Shown: positions 34,435 to 44,785 of the stretch, piece after piece
Numbering within the stretch: the stretch's first letter is position 1
How the letters are laid out: every line of letters starts with the position of its first letter
NCBI GenBank assembly: GCA_020543525.1
Contig: JAHYIO010000004.1
Location: 2,046,001-2,110,000, forward strand
From: Coriolopsis trogii
Lineage: Eukaryota > Basidiomycota > Agaricomycetes > Polyporales > Polyporaceae
Reading direction: 5' to 3'
DNA length: 64,000 nucleotides
The notes under the pieces: model-generated
The model's database searches: none
Told to the model about the DNA's origin: nothing
Seen by the model: the letters and a program-made list of their open reading frames with translations, nothing else
Made by a program: the position numbers and the translations under genes

Positions 34435-36650
34435 TGGATCCATTCTCTACCAGCCTACAGGTCCTTGATAACTTGCTGCCTGGTTCATGGTGCCAGAACG
34501 GTGCGCGGCCAGTCTCCGTACAGCCGACCTCACCCGTCAATTCGCAGTCGGCGCGCCGGGAAAGGGCCTCTCACAATGTCATGACGTCTCAGGCTCAGCA
34601 GGAAGAGCAGCCTGGATATCGCGACATCTACTCACATCCTGCAGTCCTCGAATACACGGCAGCACACCCGAGGTGGACGACTCCCAAGTTCGGGCCCTAC
34701 CTGGCAAACGCTGGGCGAAGGGGAGTTTGGCAAAGCCAAGCTGGGCCTGCACACACAGTGGAGGGAAGAGGTGGCGGTCAAGCTGATCTGACACGGCAAC
34801 ATTGATTTGAGCGTACAGATTTCCAAGGTTGAGCGGGAGATCGAGGTGTTACGGGTGCGTGTTCCACCTACCATCATCTTGCGTGGCCACACACCGACGG
34901 GCGTCGACGGCAGACACTCAAACACCTTGATATCGTTCGTCTCTACGATGCGATCGAGACGGACACGTACATCAATATCATCCTGGAATACGCTTCCGGG
35001 GGTGAGATGTTCGACCACATCCTCGCTCCCCGTTATTCGCGGGAGAAGGACGCTTGCAAGCTCTTCTCGCAACTCATCTCCGGCGACTGGTACATACACC
35101 CAAAGAACATCCTTGGTCAGGATCTCATGCTCGAGACTCATGCTTCTTGACTGTCACCGGAACGTGATCATCACCCAGTTCGGTTTCGCCAACCCTTCAA
35201 GTAACGTGCAGACGACCTCATGCAGACCAGCTGTCGCTCCTCTTGCTACGCTGCTCCTGAACGCCTCATCTCGGACAGGCTCTACGTAGCATCTGCCGTA
35301 GACATCTGGTCCTGCGGTGTCATCCTGTATGCTATCCTCGCGGGTTACATCACCTTCGACGACGACCCCGCAAACCCGGATGGGGAGAACATCAACCTCC
35401 TGTACAAGTACATTGTCAACACCCCTCTTTCGTTCCCTGACTACATTTCCAAGGAAGCTCAGGACCTCCTGTCCATCATGCTTGTCCCAGACCCTGCTCG
35501 CTGTGCCGACCTTCCGACCATCATGGAGAACAAACGGCTTGCTCCGTACGCGCATACATTCCAGAGGAGGGTGGCTGAGCTCGAGCGGACGGCCATTGAG
35601 CAGCATCGCCAGAAGCGGTTGGCCTACCAGAAGCAGATGAAGGCGGCTGCTTCCCCTGAAGCTTCGGTGACCAAGATGGCACATAGCCAGAGTGCGCGCA
35701 TCGAAGGCTACTCATCGCACATCTCCCCCTCGAGCTTTGGCAAACATCGTGACCAGAGGTACGCTCAGCAGGCTCAACCCGGCCAGCTCGAGTCGGCATG
35801 GTGTCAACTCTGCCATCGTGCTCCCGACGACGTCGCCGCTTGGCCTCGAGGATGATGCCTTCGCTCCTTCTCCCTCGCAGGAGGTGCCCTCGATCGCTTT
35901 GCCGTAGGCCCAATTCCCGGCAGATGTTGCCGAGGACAGGAAGCAGGTGGACGACGCATTCAAGTCAGCAGTTCTCCCGCCCACCGCATATGCACCGGTC
36001 AAGACCACATCCCCCGAATCGAAGCGCTTAAACGTACCGTGGAGTACGGCGAGTCAGTTAGGTCGGAGCGTCCCAGAGAACGGAAACATGCCAATGGGTC
36101 GTCTCCCCCTCTGGAGGGCGCCTCCAAGAAGCAGTCGCTCGACCTGGACTCGAAGTCACCGGACCCGCAGCCTGGGCCGCCGTCATCGGCATCTCGCCAG
36201 CGTGGGAATGGGACGACCAGGTCGGCTGTGTCTCCAGCGGTCGCAAGGGCCTGCTCCCTCTGTTTCTATCGAGGTCGCTGGGCGGCCGCTCGCTCCAGTT
36301 ACCCGTGCGGAGCAGAAGTTAGTGCATTCAGAAAACTGCTTCGCTGGGGCGGGTATTCAGGATCATCCAACAGCCGGCATGGTATCGTAAGGATTGTCGA
36401 TCAACAATATCGGTATCTCCATGATGTTTGGTAACACCCGGTGCCGTCTCGCGCTCGCCATCTCAAAGCCAGAGGTCTGTCAACGACGTCATCCCGTCTT
36501 CGATCAAAAACCTTGGACGACGTCCCCAAAATGTGGCCCCGTTGTCGACTGCTTCCATCGACACGAGCAACGATATGAACCTTCTCAGGCCAGCGAGCAG
36601 ACCGTGTGGTGAGTGTTGTTACCCTATTTGCACGTAGTTGTGAGCCCTAG
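34435..36650 (+). pseudogene. Protein kinase (KIN4/CAMK-like) pseudogene
   Basis: The start MDPFSTSLQVLDN (34,435) leads into a kinase domain. After a frameshift the glycine loop LGEGEFGKAKLGLH and VAVKLI are readable, then TGA (34,789-34,791) replaces an Arg codon. An intron at about 34,858-34,914 (GTGCGT...GCAG) joins LRTLKHLDIVRLYD, and LEYASGGEMFDHILAPRYSR follows. The catalytic loop reads ILGQDLMLE instead of HRDLKLEN, and the Mg loop reads ITQFGFAN instead of TDFGFAN. APERLIS, VDIWSCGVILYAILAGYITF and the C-lobe end are preserved to about 35,670. The tail is Ser/Pro-rich and frame-shifted. Both loss-of-catalysis changes and the stops mark it as a dead copy of a host kinase. Confidence 0.8.
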
Positions 36651-37145
36651 GGGGGCGAGAGCGCAAAGCCAACAGGCGCCTATTTGAATGGGGTGAGCAC
36701 GTCAGACAGGAGGCAAAGCTCCGTGTGCCGATAATTTATCGGTGTAGGCCAGAAATGAGTGTCATGATGGCGTAGTTGAACATTGAGCTGCCAGTGGAGG
36801 GCGGGGATAATAATGTGGATGACGAGGGTGATGCAGGCTCAGGGTTGACGAGCTTGTTGAACCCCAGGGCGGTGTACGAATACTATGTAGTACACCGCGT
36901 ACACTGGGCTCAGTAGGGAGTATTCACGGTCAAGAGGATTCTAATCGACGAAGTGCAGATCAAGGGCGAAGAATCCGGTTCGACGCGCGGTATGACTAGT
37001 CACACGTCCTCAGTCACCTGAACCAAAGGACAGGCCACAAGAGAGGGCGGGACACGCAGCTCTCTGGGTTGGTGTTGCTCGAACGCGGGTCATATTCAGC
37101 GAATAGCATACACGAGCTACAAATAGACACAATGCGACCACAACC
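36651..37145. other. No gene recognised
   Basis: This is intergenic sequence between the kinase pseudogene and the HECT gene, which converge here. It has a direct repeat of TACACCGCG-like sequence around 36,870-36,905 and nothing else notable. Confidence 0.3.
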
Positions 37146-40100
37146 TTAGAAGCGGTTGTAATGGTCTGGCTCGAAGATGCCCTCGTGAACCCAGGCATCG
37201 AACGCTGTGGCAGAGGCGTGACCATCTGAATCAACTGGAGCCTCGTCCGCGAGAAGACTGCGCAACCCGTCATCCATGATTACCAGCACGTCATATGAGC
37301 ATGATTTGAATTCCATCTTACATGGGGGTGAGCATAACGTATGGTGTGGCAGACTGATCAATGGACGCATGGGGTTGGGGAGTGGGACCTTTCCCAGTCG
37401 GTTGCTGCGCTTTTCGTACGTATAAGCCTTGTGCGTGAATATGACCTGCGTATGCATATCGAACGAAAACAGACGACGTGAGCAGCGCAACGTCTCATGC
37501 AAAGACAGAAAATGCTCACCCTGATCTTCCAGGATTTGGCAATAGGAACTAGGTCTGAACCCGATGCGGCTTGCAGGAAGAGACGGGCACGGAGAAGAGG
37601 ATCCGTACTCTCAGATTTGAACACATCGTGGGGGATGCACCCACGCACATGTGGAAGATCTGGATGTCCAATGCCACAAAGGTAGCTCGTGAGCTTCGAC
37701 TTGAAGACGTCGCGGTCGATGCTGTCCCACTCTGCTTGCTGTCCCACTCTGCTTGCGTTAGCTTAGCACACGCATCGTAGCTGTCTGAGTTCAGTGCCAC
37801 ATCTGTTGTTGTGAGATCTATCTCAGACGACCCAGCCTGGAAGGTAATGTGTTCGAGAAGGACGTCGACGCTCCGGAGGCGTTGATCACAAAGAGAAGCC
37901 AAGACATCACGCGTCTTGCCCCCGAATGTCTGTTGTGAGGTCGGTGATTTGAATGTCAGCGAATGGTGAGCAAATTGCGCGATTACGAGAGAAGAGACAC
38001 ACAGCTTGCAACTCAGCACCCTTGATCATACCAAGGTGCATGCCGCTCTGGAAAGCATCCAACTCGGGGTGTCGGGAAAGGTTCGGGTGCGCAAAAAGCA
38101 TCTGCGAGAGGAAGGTACGTTCCGCGACCTTGATGTCACCAGTAGTGCGAGGGGTGCAGAAAGACTGGGGCTGTAGAAGGTGTGGGTCAACAAGAGCGCA
38201 AGGATATTGAGGGAAAGGAAAGGGTACAAGGGAAGAGGCTTACCGCTAGACCGTACTCGAGGATGAGCTGCGCGAGCTTGCGCCCATCGCCATCTAATGT
38301 CCGCGGGAGAGGCTCCTGGAGATTTTGATCCATCCAGGGAAGGAGCGTGTCGTAGACGCTAGGTTCCAGGCGTTCGATGAAAGGTCTGTCGATGACTAGG
38401 CACTTCTCAGTACCTTCGATGGCCGCCCGGAGAAGGAAGGGCGACACGGGATCTGGGCCCACGAAGAGGGTGGCCATATGCATGATTGAGAGGAAGCCCG
38501 CAGTCTTCAGCTGCATCATTCGTCTATAGAGGATGTCCGAGTCAGAGACACTCCAGAGTATTGACTTGAAGTTGCCAACAGGCTGCCAAACATCAGTTCG
38601 GCTAAGGACCGTATGCAAAGATGCCCGGAGCAAGGCCCGATAAGGCGATTGACCGACAGCTGTCGTGCTGGAAGGATGGCATGAGCAATAGAAGAATGAT
38701 GGGTGCTCGCCTGAAGATGACTTACACCTGCAAGGTAAACGCGCCACGCGTGCGCAAGAGCTGAGGGAAGGTTGTATACGAGCATGTCAAGCCAGGGATA
38801 TCAACATCACGCTCAAAGTCCTGCCGGAATCGAGCAGCCTTCGCCTCGCTAACAGGAACATCCTGGTGCTCTATGTTCCAATATATGAGATAGAGGAGTG
38901 CCGTTACCCCGTGCCGAAGCTCCGTGCATCGGATGTACGGAGGGAATTCAAGTCCCCCGTCCGAGGACAGGAGCAGGAGGTACTGACTAGCCCAGTCGGT
39001 GATTTTGGAGTAAGTCATTGTGGTCAGAGGCTCGCCCTGATGACAAAGTGTTAATGGCAGAAGGTAACTCCTTTGCTGAGAACATACATGAGCAAACTGC
39101 GTGACGGTGTCAGCGAAGGACAGGCACTGTCGCAAAAAAAGAGGAGGTCAGATTGTGAGATATTGACAAAAGACAGATACATACCGTGTCAGCTTGAGAA
39201 GACGAAGCATCTTCACCTACGGCAGGGGAGACCTCGACACGACGACGATTAGTGGCTTGCTCCGGCTGATGGTCGAGTACGTTGCACATGGGTGAGACTC
39301 GTTGAAGTGTAGAACATGCGAACGCACCTTGGATGCACCATCTGAAAGCGCACGACGGCGTGGGTTGCCAGTCTGTTCGCGCTCTGCCTGCAGGAGTGAA
39401 CGAGTTCTGGTGTAAACGGCCGGGTCATACCAGAGAAAGGACAAGGACACACTTCGAACGCAGTGCCGACAGGACCCAAGTCGGTGGCGTCACGTCGGCG
39501 CTGTGCGGCGAGGGCACGCTGCTGCCTCTGAGCCATGATGTCATCGGTTGTAACAACATGCATAACAGACTGACGCCGCATGGGAATGCTCTATGGACAG
39601 GTGAGCATGGCCCTTCAAAGCACATTGACGACGATGAAGTCGTACCTGAGCATGACCAGATGGACCCCGTACGGCGTTAGCTGCCTCTTGGGCTGGTTGT
39701 AGTGCAAGATCGGGCTGGGTTATGCTGGCCGTCATGTCGGCAGTATGCCTTGTGTGACCCTGTGGCCGTGACACACAAGGCATACAGTCCATTAATGCAA
39801 TCCACCATAATATGGGTAGATGAGAACGTACCTGAGCAGCCGCAGCGCTGCTAACACCACTGCTAGCGTTCACATTGTGGTTGGGGACATGTTGGGGAGT
39901 CGGCCGAGGGGGATGCGCGAGTCCAGCCCGACCCAGGGCGGATCGTCCAAGCGGTCCTGTATTCGAGCGTTCAGCTGCCTCGCATGCTGAGGTAGTGGTC
40001 GATGAGACAGCTTGAGAGGCCGCTTGCCGTGCAGACTGCGTGACAGGTGGTGAAGGCGGAGGGTGTGCAGGACGTGCTAAGGGTGCACAGAACATGAGGG

Positions 40101-42097
40101 CAAGATCATGAGGATCTATCAGCGAATCATCGCTGCTGTCAGACAGTATGATGTCGTCGTCATCGAGCGAAGTAGATGGGCGTATACGAGGTGTGCGTCT
40201 AGTAGATGGCGGAGACGGCTGCGGGCAAGTAGGTAGACACTTCACTTCGCACTTTGGGTCGATAAGAGACATGACACGGTTGACAAAACAAGAATGGTGG
40301 GCATCCGGGACGGAGATGGTGGTGAAATCACCGAGGATGGTGAGTCGAGAAGGATCTAAGCCCGGACGAGAGTATGACACGGTCATGTTGCCTTTGCGGG
40401 GTGCTGCAAAGCAATTTTATCAGTAACATGATGACACGTACGTGGCCAACGGGGCGTACCTATGCGAAGAAGCGGAAATGCGGCCAGTTCTCTAGCGAGC
40501 GGATAAGGCACTGTCACATAACCTTTGTTACGGTCAAGGAGATTAGCGACGGTGAACTCGGTGGCTGCGAGATCGTCTGTGGGTATGTGTTTCTTCTTCG
40601 GTTTGTCGGCTTGCGTCCGGGTAGTCAGTAGGATGAATGGGAGGTTGGTAGGGGTCTGGGGGCCAGGTCCGCTGAGAGGAGACTCGGGCAGCATGATGTC
40701 ATGGTCCTGGCAGTGCGCTACGACCTGCTCGGAGAGCTGTTTGAAGACCATGCCTTCTTTTGAGAGGGTGACTGTGAAAACGAGGTCGAAGTGGTGTGCA
40801 ATGGTGACCAGTTCGGTGAACTTCGCGGTCGACATTTCGAAGTTTTTGATGCTCAGCGTGGAGCGAGTCTCCGGATAACAGGGCGGCTGTGCAGACAAGA
40901 AGTCAGGGAACAGATGGGAGACAACTGGATGATGACATACCACAGCGGGGAGTGCCAACACAACAAAGGTTTGCATGTTATCGGGCATGCGAGATGTGGC
41001 GACCTGCACGTCGGGTGACGTGGGCGCAGAGACGACGAACGATGCCGGTGCGGACGGGGTATGGCCAGCCGAGCGTCGGGAAGAGGCAGAGCTCCGAACC
41101 TTTGGGATATTGACGGAAGACGACGCGATGCGATGCTTGAAAGCCGCCTCCATGCGACGATCATTGGCACTGCCGGATACAGGGAGCCGAAGACCTTGGT
41201 ACGCGTTGACTGGAGGAGCGGAGGCGATAGACGTGGCGGGCGAGGGGCGAATAGTGACCACGGACTCGCCGGATGGAAGGCCGGTAGTGAAGGCCGTTGC
41301 AGTGGAAGATGATGTACTAGAGAAGATGAGTGAGACACAGGTGAAAGACGACGGACAGCGATAAGAAACACACCTAGGTAGTGGCGCAGTGACGGCGTGG
41401 CTAGATGATGTGCGACAAGGGGGACAGAGATAGGATGAGCACTTGGCTGAGGAAAACAACTTGAGCATAGACAAACATACCCTACGACGGGGAGGCTTGA
41501 CTCCCCAGCACCGGAGATGCTGATAGAAGTCACGGGAGGGCGTCAGTGAGGGCGTGGAATGGGAGCGGAACGACGTACCTAGCGGTGAAGATGGCAGTCT
41601 GCGGGTGGAATACATCGTGCGCGCGCAGCAGCCGGCCGCAGACGCACCGAGTCTGGTATGTCCAAGCAGCTTGTTCGTCGACCTGAAGCAAGATGACAGC
41701 GTTAAACCTGATACAACATTTGCGGACATGGTGCGCATTGGGATGGGTAGAAGAGCGGACTTACCGAGTAGAAGCCTCTGCAATGAGTGTCTCCGCAGCC
41801 AGATCGGTGTATGCGCGCGTTGATATGCCCAGGCGGAAGACGGGGCAGGTAGTGACACACCCAAGGATGTCCGCAAGCTGCACAGAGGTCCTCCGGAGAA
41901 TGGTGCGTCTACAAGATGGAGCAAAGAGTTGGGTGAGCGAGAGAAGAGGGAACACAATAGCCAAAGCATACCTCTAAGATTCCCGGGTCGTCGACGCTGA
42001 AGTATGCACAGTCGGATCTTGGGGGGACCGTACCGGGTACTTGGCATGCGGGATGAAGGCACCGTGTTCGAACAGGCAGCGCGACGGCAGCGGCCAT
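37146..42097 (-). pseudogene. HECT-type E3 ubiquitin ligase with N-terminal zinc finger, frameshifted
   Basis: From the ATG at 42,097 the first exons encode a Cys/His-rich module: RCLHPACQVPG, HHSPEDLCAACGHPWVCHYL, then VDEQAAWTYQTRCVCG. A long middle region (40,980-39,540) includes PFILLTTRTQADKPKKKHIP and an acidic stretch. The C-terminal half is a HECT domain: DWASQYLLLLSSDGGLEFPP, GFLSIMHMATLFVGPDPVSP, FIERLEPSVYDTLLPWM, LLRARLFLQAASGSDLVPI and a final lobe MEFKSCSYDVLVIMDDGLRS with the catalytic-cysteine position (KSCSYDV, compare HTCxN). The domain transfers ubiquitin by a thioester. An exact 17 bp tandem duplication (37,721-37,737 and 37,738-37,754) shifts the frame just upstream of that lobe. 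Removing one copy restores LTQAEWDSIDRDVFKSKL. About ten introns are implied; exact exon limits are uncertain. Confidence 0.65.
37721..37754. repeat. Exact 17 bp tandem duplication inside the HECT gene
   Basis: GCTGTCCCACTCTGCTT occurs twice head to tail. It shifts the reading frame of the HECT domain and looks recent because the copies are identical. Confidence 0.9.
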
Positions 42098-42867
42098 GGT
42101 GCGAGCGAGTCGATGGGTTGAGGATCGTAGGAGGAGACTTCAAGAAGGAAGATGGAGGATGAGCGGGGGACGGAGTGGGCTGGATGTTATGAGGGTTTTC
42201 TGTGGTCATCTCGTTGCTGGACGAGCGCGAACATCGGGAGCGCTTCCGATGGGGCCAGGCACATCTTGAATGGTTTTTGCAGCTGAAAAAGGTCGGAATT
42301 AGAGCTGAAGGGAGTCAGCGAGTGTTGAACGTTTATGAGTGACCACGGCGAGGAAACTCTGGAAAAGGAGCCAGTAATGAGATCCCGTCTGGCGATGAAT
42401 CTGCTGTGCCTGTGCCTAACCACTGTTTTGGTGCCACGTGAGGTCTGGAATGGCTGGAGAAAGTGAGTCAAACTGTCCGCTAGGGAAGCAAATGTGTGCT
42501 GGAGTGAGCCAAGAGGACACAAAGCAGGGCGACCAACAAAAATGGAGGTGCCAGCGAACAATGAGTGGACGAACAAAGGGGTGCTGATTAGGGGCAAGCT
42601 GAGCCAAACACGCACAAGCAAATACGCACGCGCAAATGGCTGCTAACGAGGATTGATGAAGCAAAACGAGACAATGGGACCCAATCGCACCCAAGACAAC
42701 CCGGAACGCTCATAAATGTGACATATCGGGCCAGGTTCATGCATTTTCTCACTATCCCTGCTGATTTGACCGTTTCTGAACACATAGAGCCCCAACCTCA
42801 CACATTTCCATACAATTCCAACAGGACTACTACGTTACTGTATTTTTGTCCAATAAACCCCGCCATA
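42098..42867. other. Right end of the 24 kb element
   Basis: This stretch holds the presumed promoter of the HECT gene and the right terminal repeat (42,840-42,867, inverse of TATGGCGGGGTTTATTGGAC). I see no other gene. Confidence 0.5.
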
Positions 42868-42873
42868 CACTCC
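42868..42873. repeat. Target-site duplication of the 24 kb element, right copy
   Basis: Second copy of CACTCC (see 18,906-18,911). Confidence 0.85.
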
Positions 42874-44785
42874 ACATATTCCACGGGCACACCATGCATG
42901 CGAAGGTTGTGGTACAGCCGCTCCGGAGATGCTGCCGGAAAGGCTGATTTGATGTCTAGGAAGACAATGGATGCACAATTGCCACGGCGCCATGCGTCCT
43001 TGACTGTCTTTGTAACCAGGTGGATTGAGTCTAAAGTGGTTCGTCCTGCCCGCCCACCAAACTGGAAATTCGCTAGCAGGGAGCGGCGTTCAGCCTCAAA
43101 GACCAGCACGTCCGCCACGCACCAGGACAAGATTTTTGACATGCAGTTCAGCAGGGCAATTGGGCGCCATGACTTGGCCACAGAGTAGTTGGATTTGCCG
43201 GGTTTCTTGAGAACGACCGTGTCGGAGATCTGCCACTGATCGGGGTAGTAGCCCAGTGCAAACGTGGCCCTGAACAGGTGGCCCAGTGTCGGTACCAGAG
43301 TTTCTGCACAGTGTTTGTACACCTCGTTCGGGATGGCGTCCGGTCCTGGTGCCTTAAATGCACGTAGTCCATGAATCGCCTGGCGCACTTGGGCATCAGT
43401 AATTGGACGGAATCGGAAACGCGGTGGCGGGTAAGCTGGGGCTGGGATGGGTACTGTGCTGGGTGGTAAGAAGAAGGTGTTGTAGAACTCCGTGCCCTTG
43501 TCGGCATTTGTCATGAGCAGCTCCTGACGCCCACCAGGCCTCTCCACCCTGATAGGTGGGATACAAGCACCACCGCCATCTGTCACACCTGCTTTTAGAA
43601 AATGTTAGCATCCCATAGCGACTTGGAACCCGGCTCTATGGAGTCAATCCACGCTTGCCAGTGGTCTTTCTTCGCTGCACGAATCTCGTCAGTGTAGCGG
43701 TTGCGGAACAGGCGGTACTCAGCGTGGATCGGATGCTTCGCATCTGCCCGATGCCTATAAGAAAGCCGTGCAAGGTGTTCCTTCTTTGCGCGCAACTTGC
43801 TGAGTGCTTTCGACCACCAGCGCTTTTTGTAAGGAGTCTCGCGTGTGAGTGGAACATGTTCGTCTATGGTCGCCTGTAAGTCTGCCATCAGTGCATGTAG
43901 GACTTGGTCGAAACACTCCTGTGAGCGAATCTCGCTCTGAAGCGGTCGTGCGCCCATGCGATCACTTAGCGTAGAGTTAAATGCCTCCCAATCCACCTGC
44001 CGAAAGTCGCGGCGGATGCGTGTTACTGCTCGAGCAGTCGATACTTCGAGAACTGTGAGAATCGGAAAATGGTCAGTGCAAACTGGGCGGAGTTCTGGGA
44101 CTACTGAGCAGGAGCGTAGCCTCTCTAGAAGGTCCTTGGAGCAGAAGACGTTGTCCGGTCGGGTGAGGTTTTTAGTGCGGGTGGCCTCCAACGTCGGAAT
44201 CGATGGCGGCAGAGCCATGGCAAGATCAATGTCTGCCAATCGCCGTAGAAGGAGCTCGGCTCGCTCCGTGTTGCGTCGCGTGAAAAGGTGAGTGTTGGCT
44301 GGGTTGTCCCACGATGGGTGGTGTCGATTGAAGTCTCCAAGCCACACGACGTGCTGGTCATCTTGCCCGCCTCGGTACAGCTTCTGCACTGCACGCGCTG
44401 CTGCATGAATCGCCGAGTCGAAGTGGCCATCAACATAGAGGTTGAGAAGATGCACCACACCGTGGCCCGATCGTATGGAAACTGCGGTGATGTCTGGGTG
44501 CTCGACAGGTATGGGAGACCAGGCGTTCGTGGAGATGTTCTTGTTGACTAGTAAAAGGGATCGTACGCGGCTCGAGCGGTCGCGGTCGGGCACCACAGGG
44601 TAGAGCGGTATCCAGTGGGGGTTTGTGCGTGAGAGGTGTAGCTTGCGGTCAAGATAGGGCTCCTGTATTGCGATGATGTCGAAGTCGTCCGGCGAGGCCC
44701 TGTGGAGTAGATCCTGCTGTGCGTCGAGAGATTTGTTGGTGTTCTGCTGCCAGATGCGGAGTAGCGTGTGGTCGTCTTCCATCAT
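42868..44785 (-). pseudogene. LINE ORF2, N-terminal part: endonuclease and first half of reverse transcriptase
   Basis: The ORF starts at 44,785 with ATG overlapping the ORF1 stop (ATGA). It begins with an APE-type (exonuclease/endonuclease/phosphatase) domain: LRIWQQNTNKSLDAQQDLLH, IIAIQEPYLD, VWLGDFNRHHPSWD and CTDHFPILTV hold the metal-binding Asn, Glu, Asp and His. The frame ends at 43,595 (DANIF) and resumes one frame over at 43,586, a small frameshift. The reverse-transcriptase fingers follow (KAPGPDAIPNEVYKHC, WRPIALLNCMSKILSW, FGGRAGRTTLDSIHLV), then motif A (IVFLDIKSAFPAA). The reading is cut at VPVEYVE by the 24 kb insertion and continues at 18,905. Confidence 0.85.

Larger units (their letters stand above)
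18912..42867. mobile_element. Giant gene-carrying DNA transposon, 23,956 bp
   Basis: The LINE reverse-transcriptase ORF is cut at one point and the pieces lie 24 kb apart, flanked by CACTCC on both sides. The ends are imperfect inverted repeats. The left end reads TATGACACAGCTTACTGGAC then AAAATAC. The right end, read inward, is TATGGCGGGGTTTATTGGAC then AAAAATAC. Of the first 24 bases, 18 match and most differences are transitions. Inside lie, left to right, an AT-rich left end, unassigned exons, an intact integrase-core gene, a fungalysin fragment, an unrecognised minus-strand gene, a JmjC gene, a minisatellite, a dead kinase gene and a HECT ligase gene reading away from the right end. The family is unknown to me. 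Later insertions may have enlarged it. Confidence 0.8.

Noticed and set aside
40383..42209. A 608-codon open frame on the minus strand
   Set aside because: It crosses exons and introns of the HECT gene in mixed frames. Only its last third (about 41,000-40,385) is coding in that frame.
18912..42867. Polinton/Maverick identity (6 bp duplication plus integrase-type core)
   Set aside because: Terminal repeats are only about 27 bp and I see no protein-primed DNA polymerase B, packaging ATPase, protease or capsid gene.
18912..42867. Starship identity (giant fungal element with cargo)
   Set aside because: No tyrosine-recombinase captain gene (DUF3435) is visible at either end, and Starships are known from ascomycetes.
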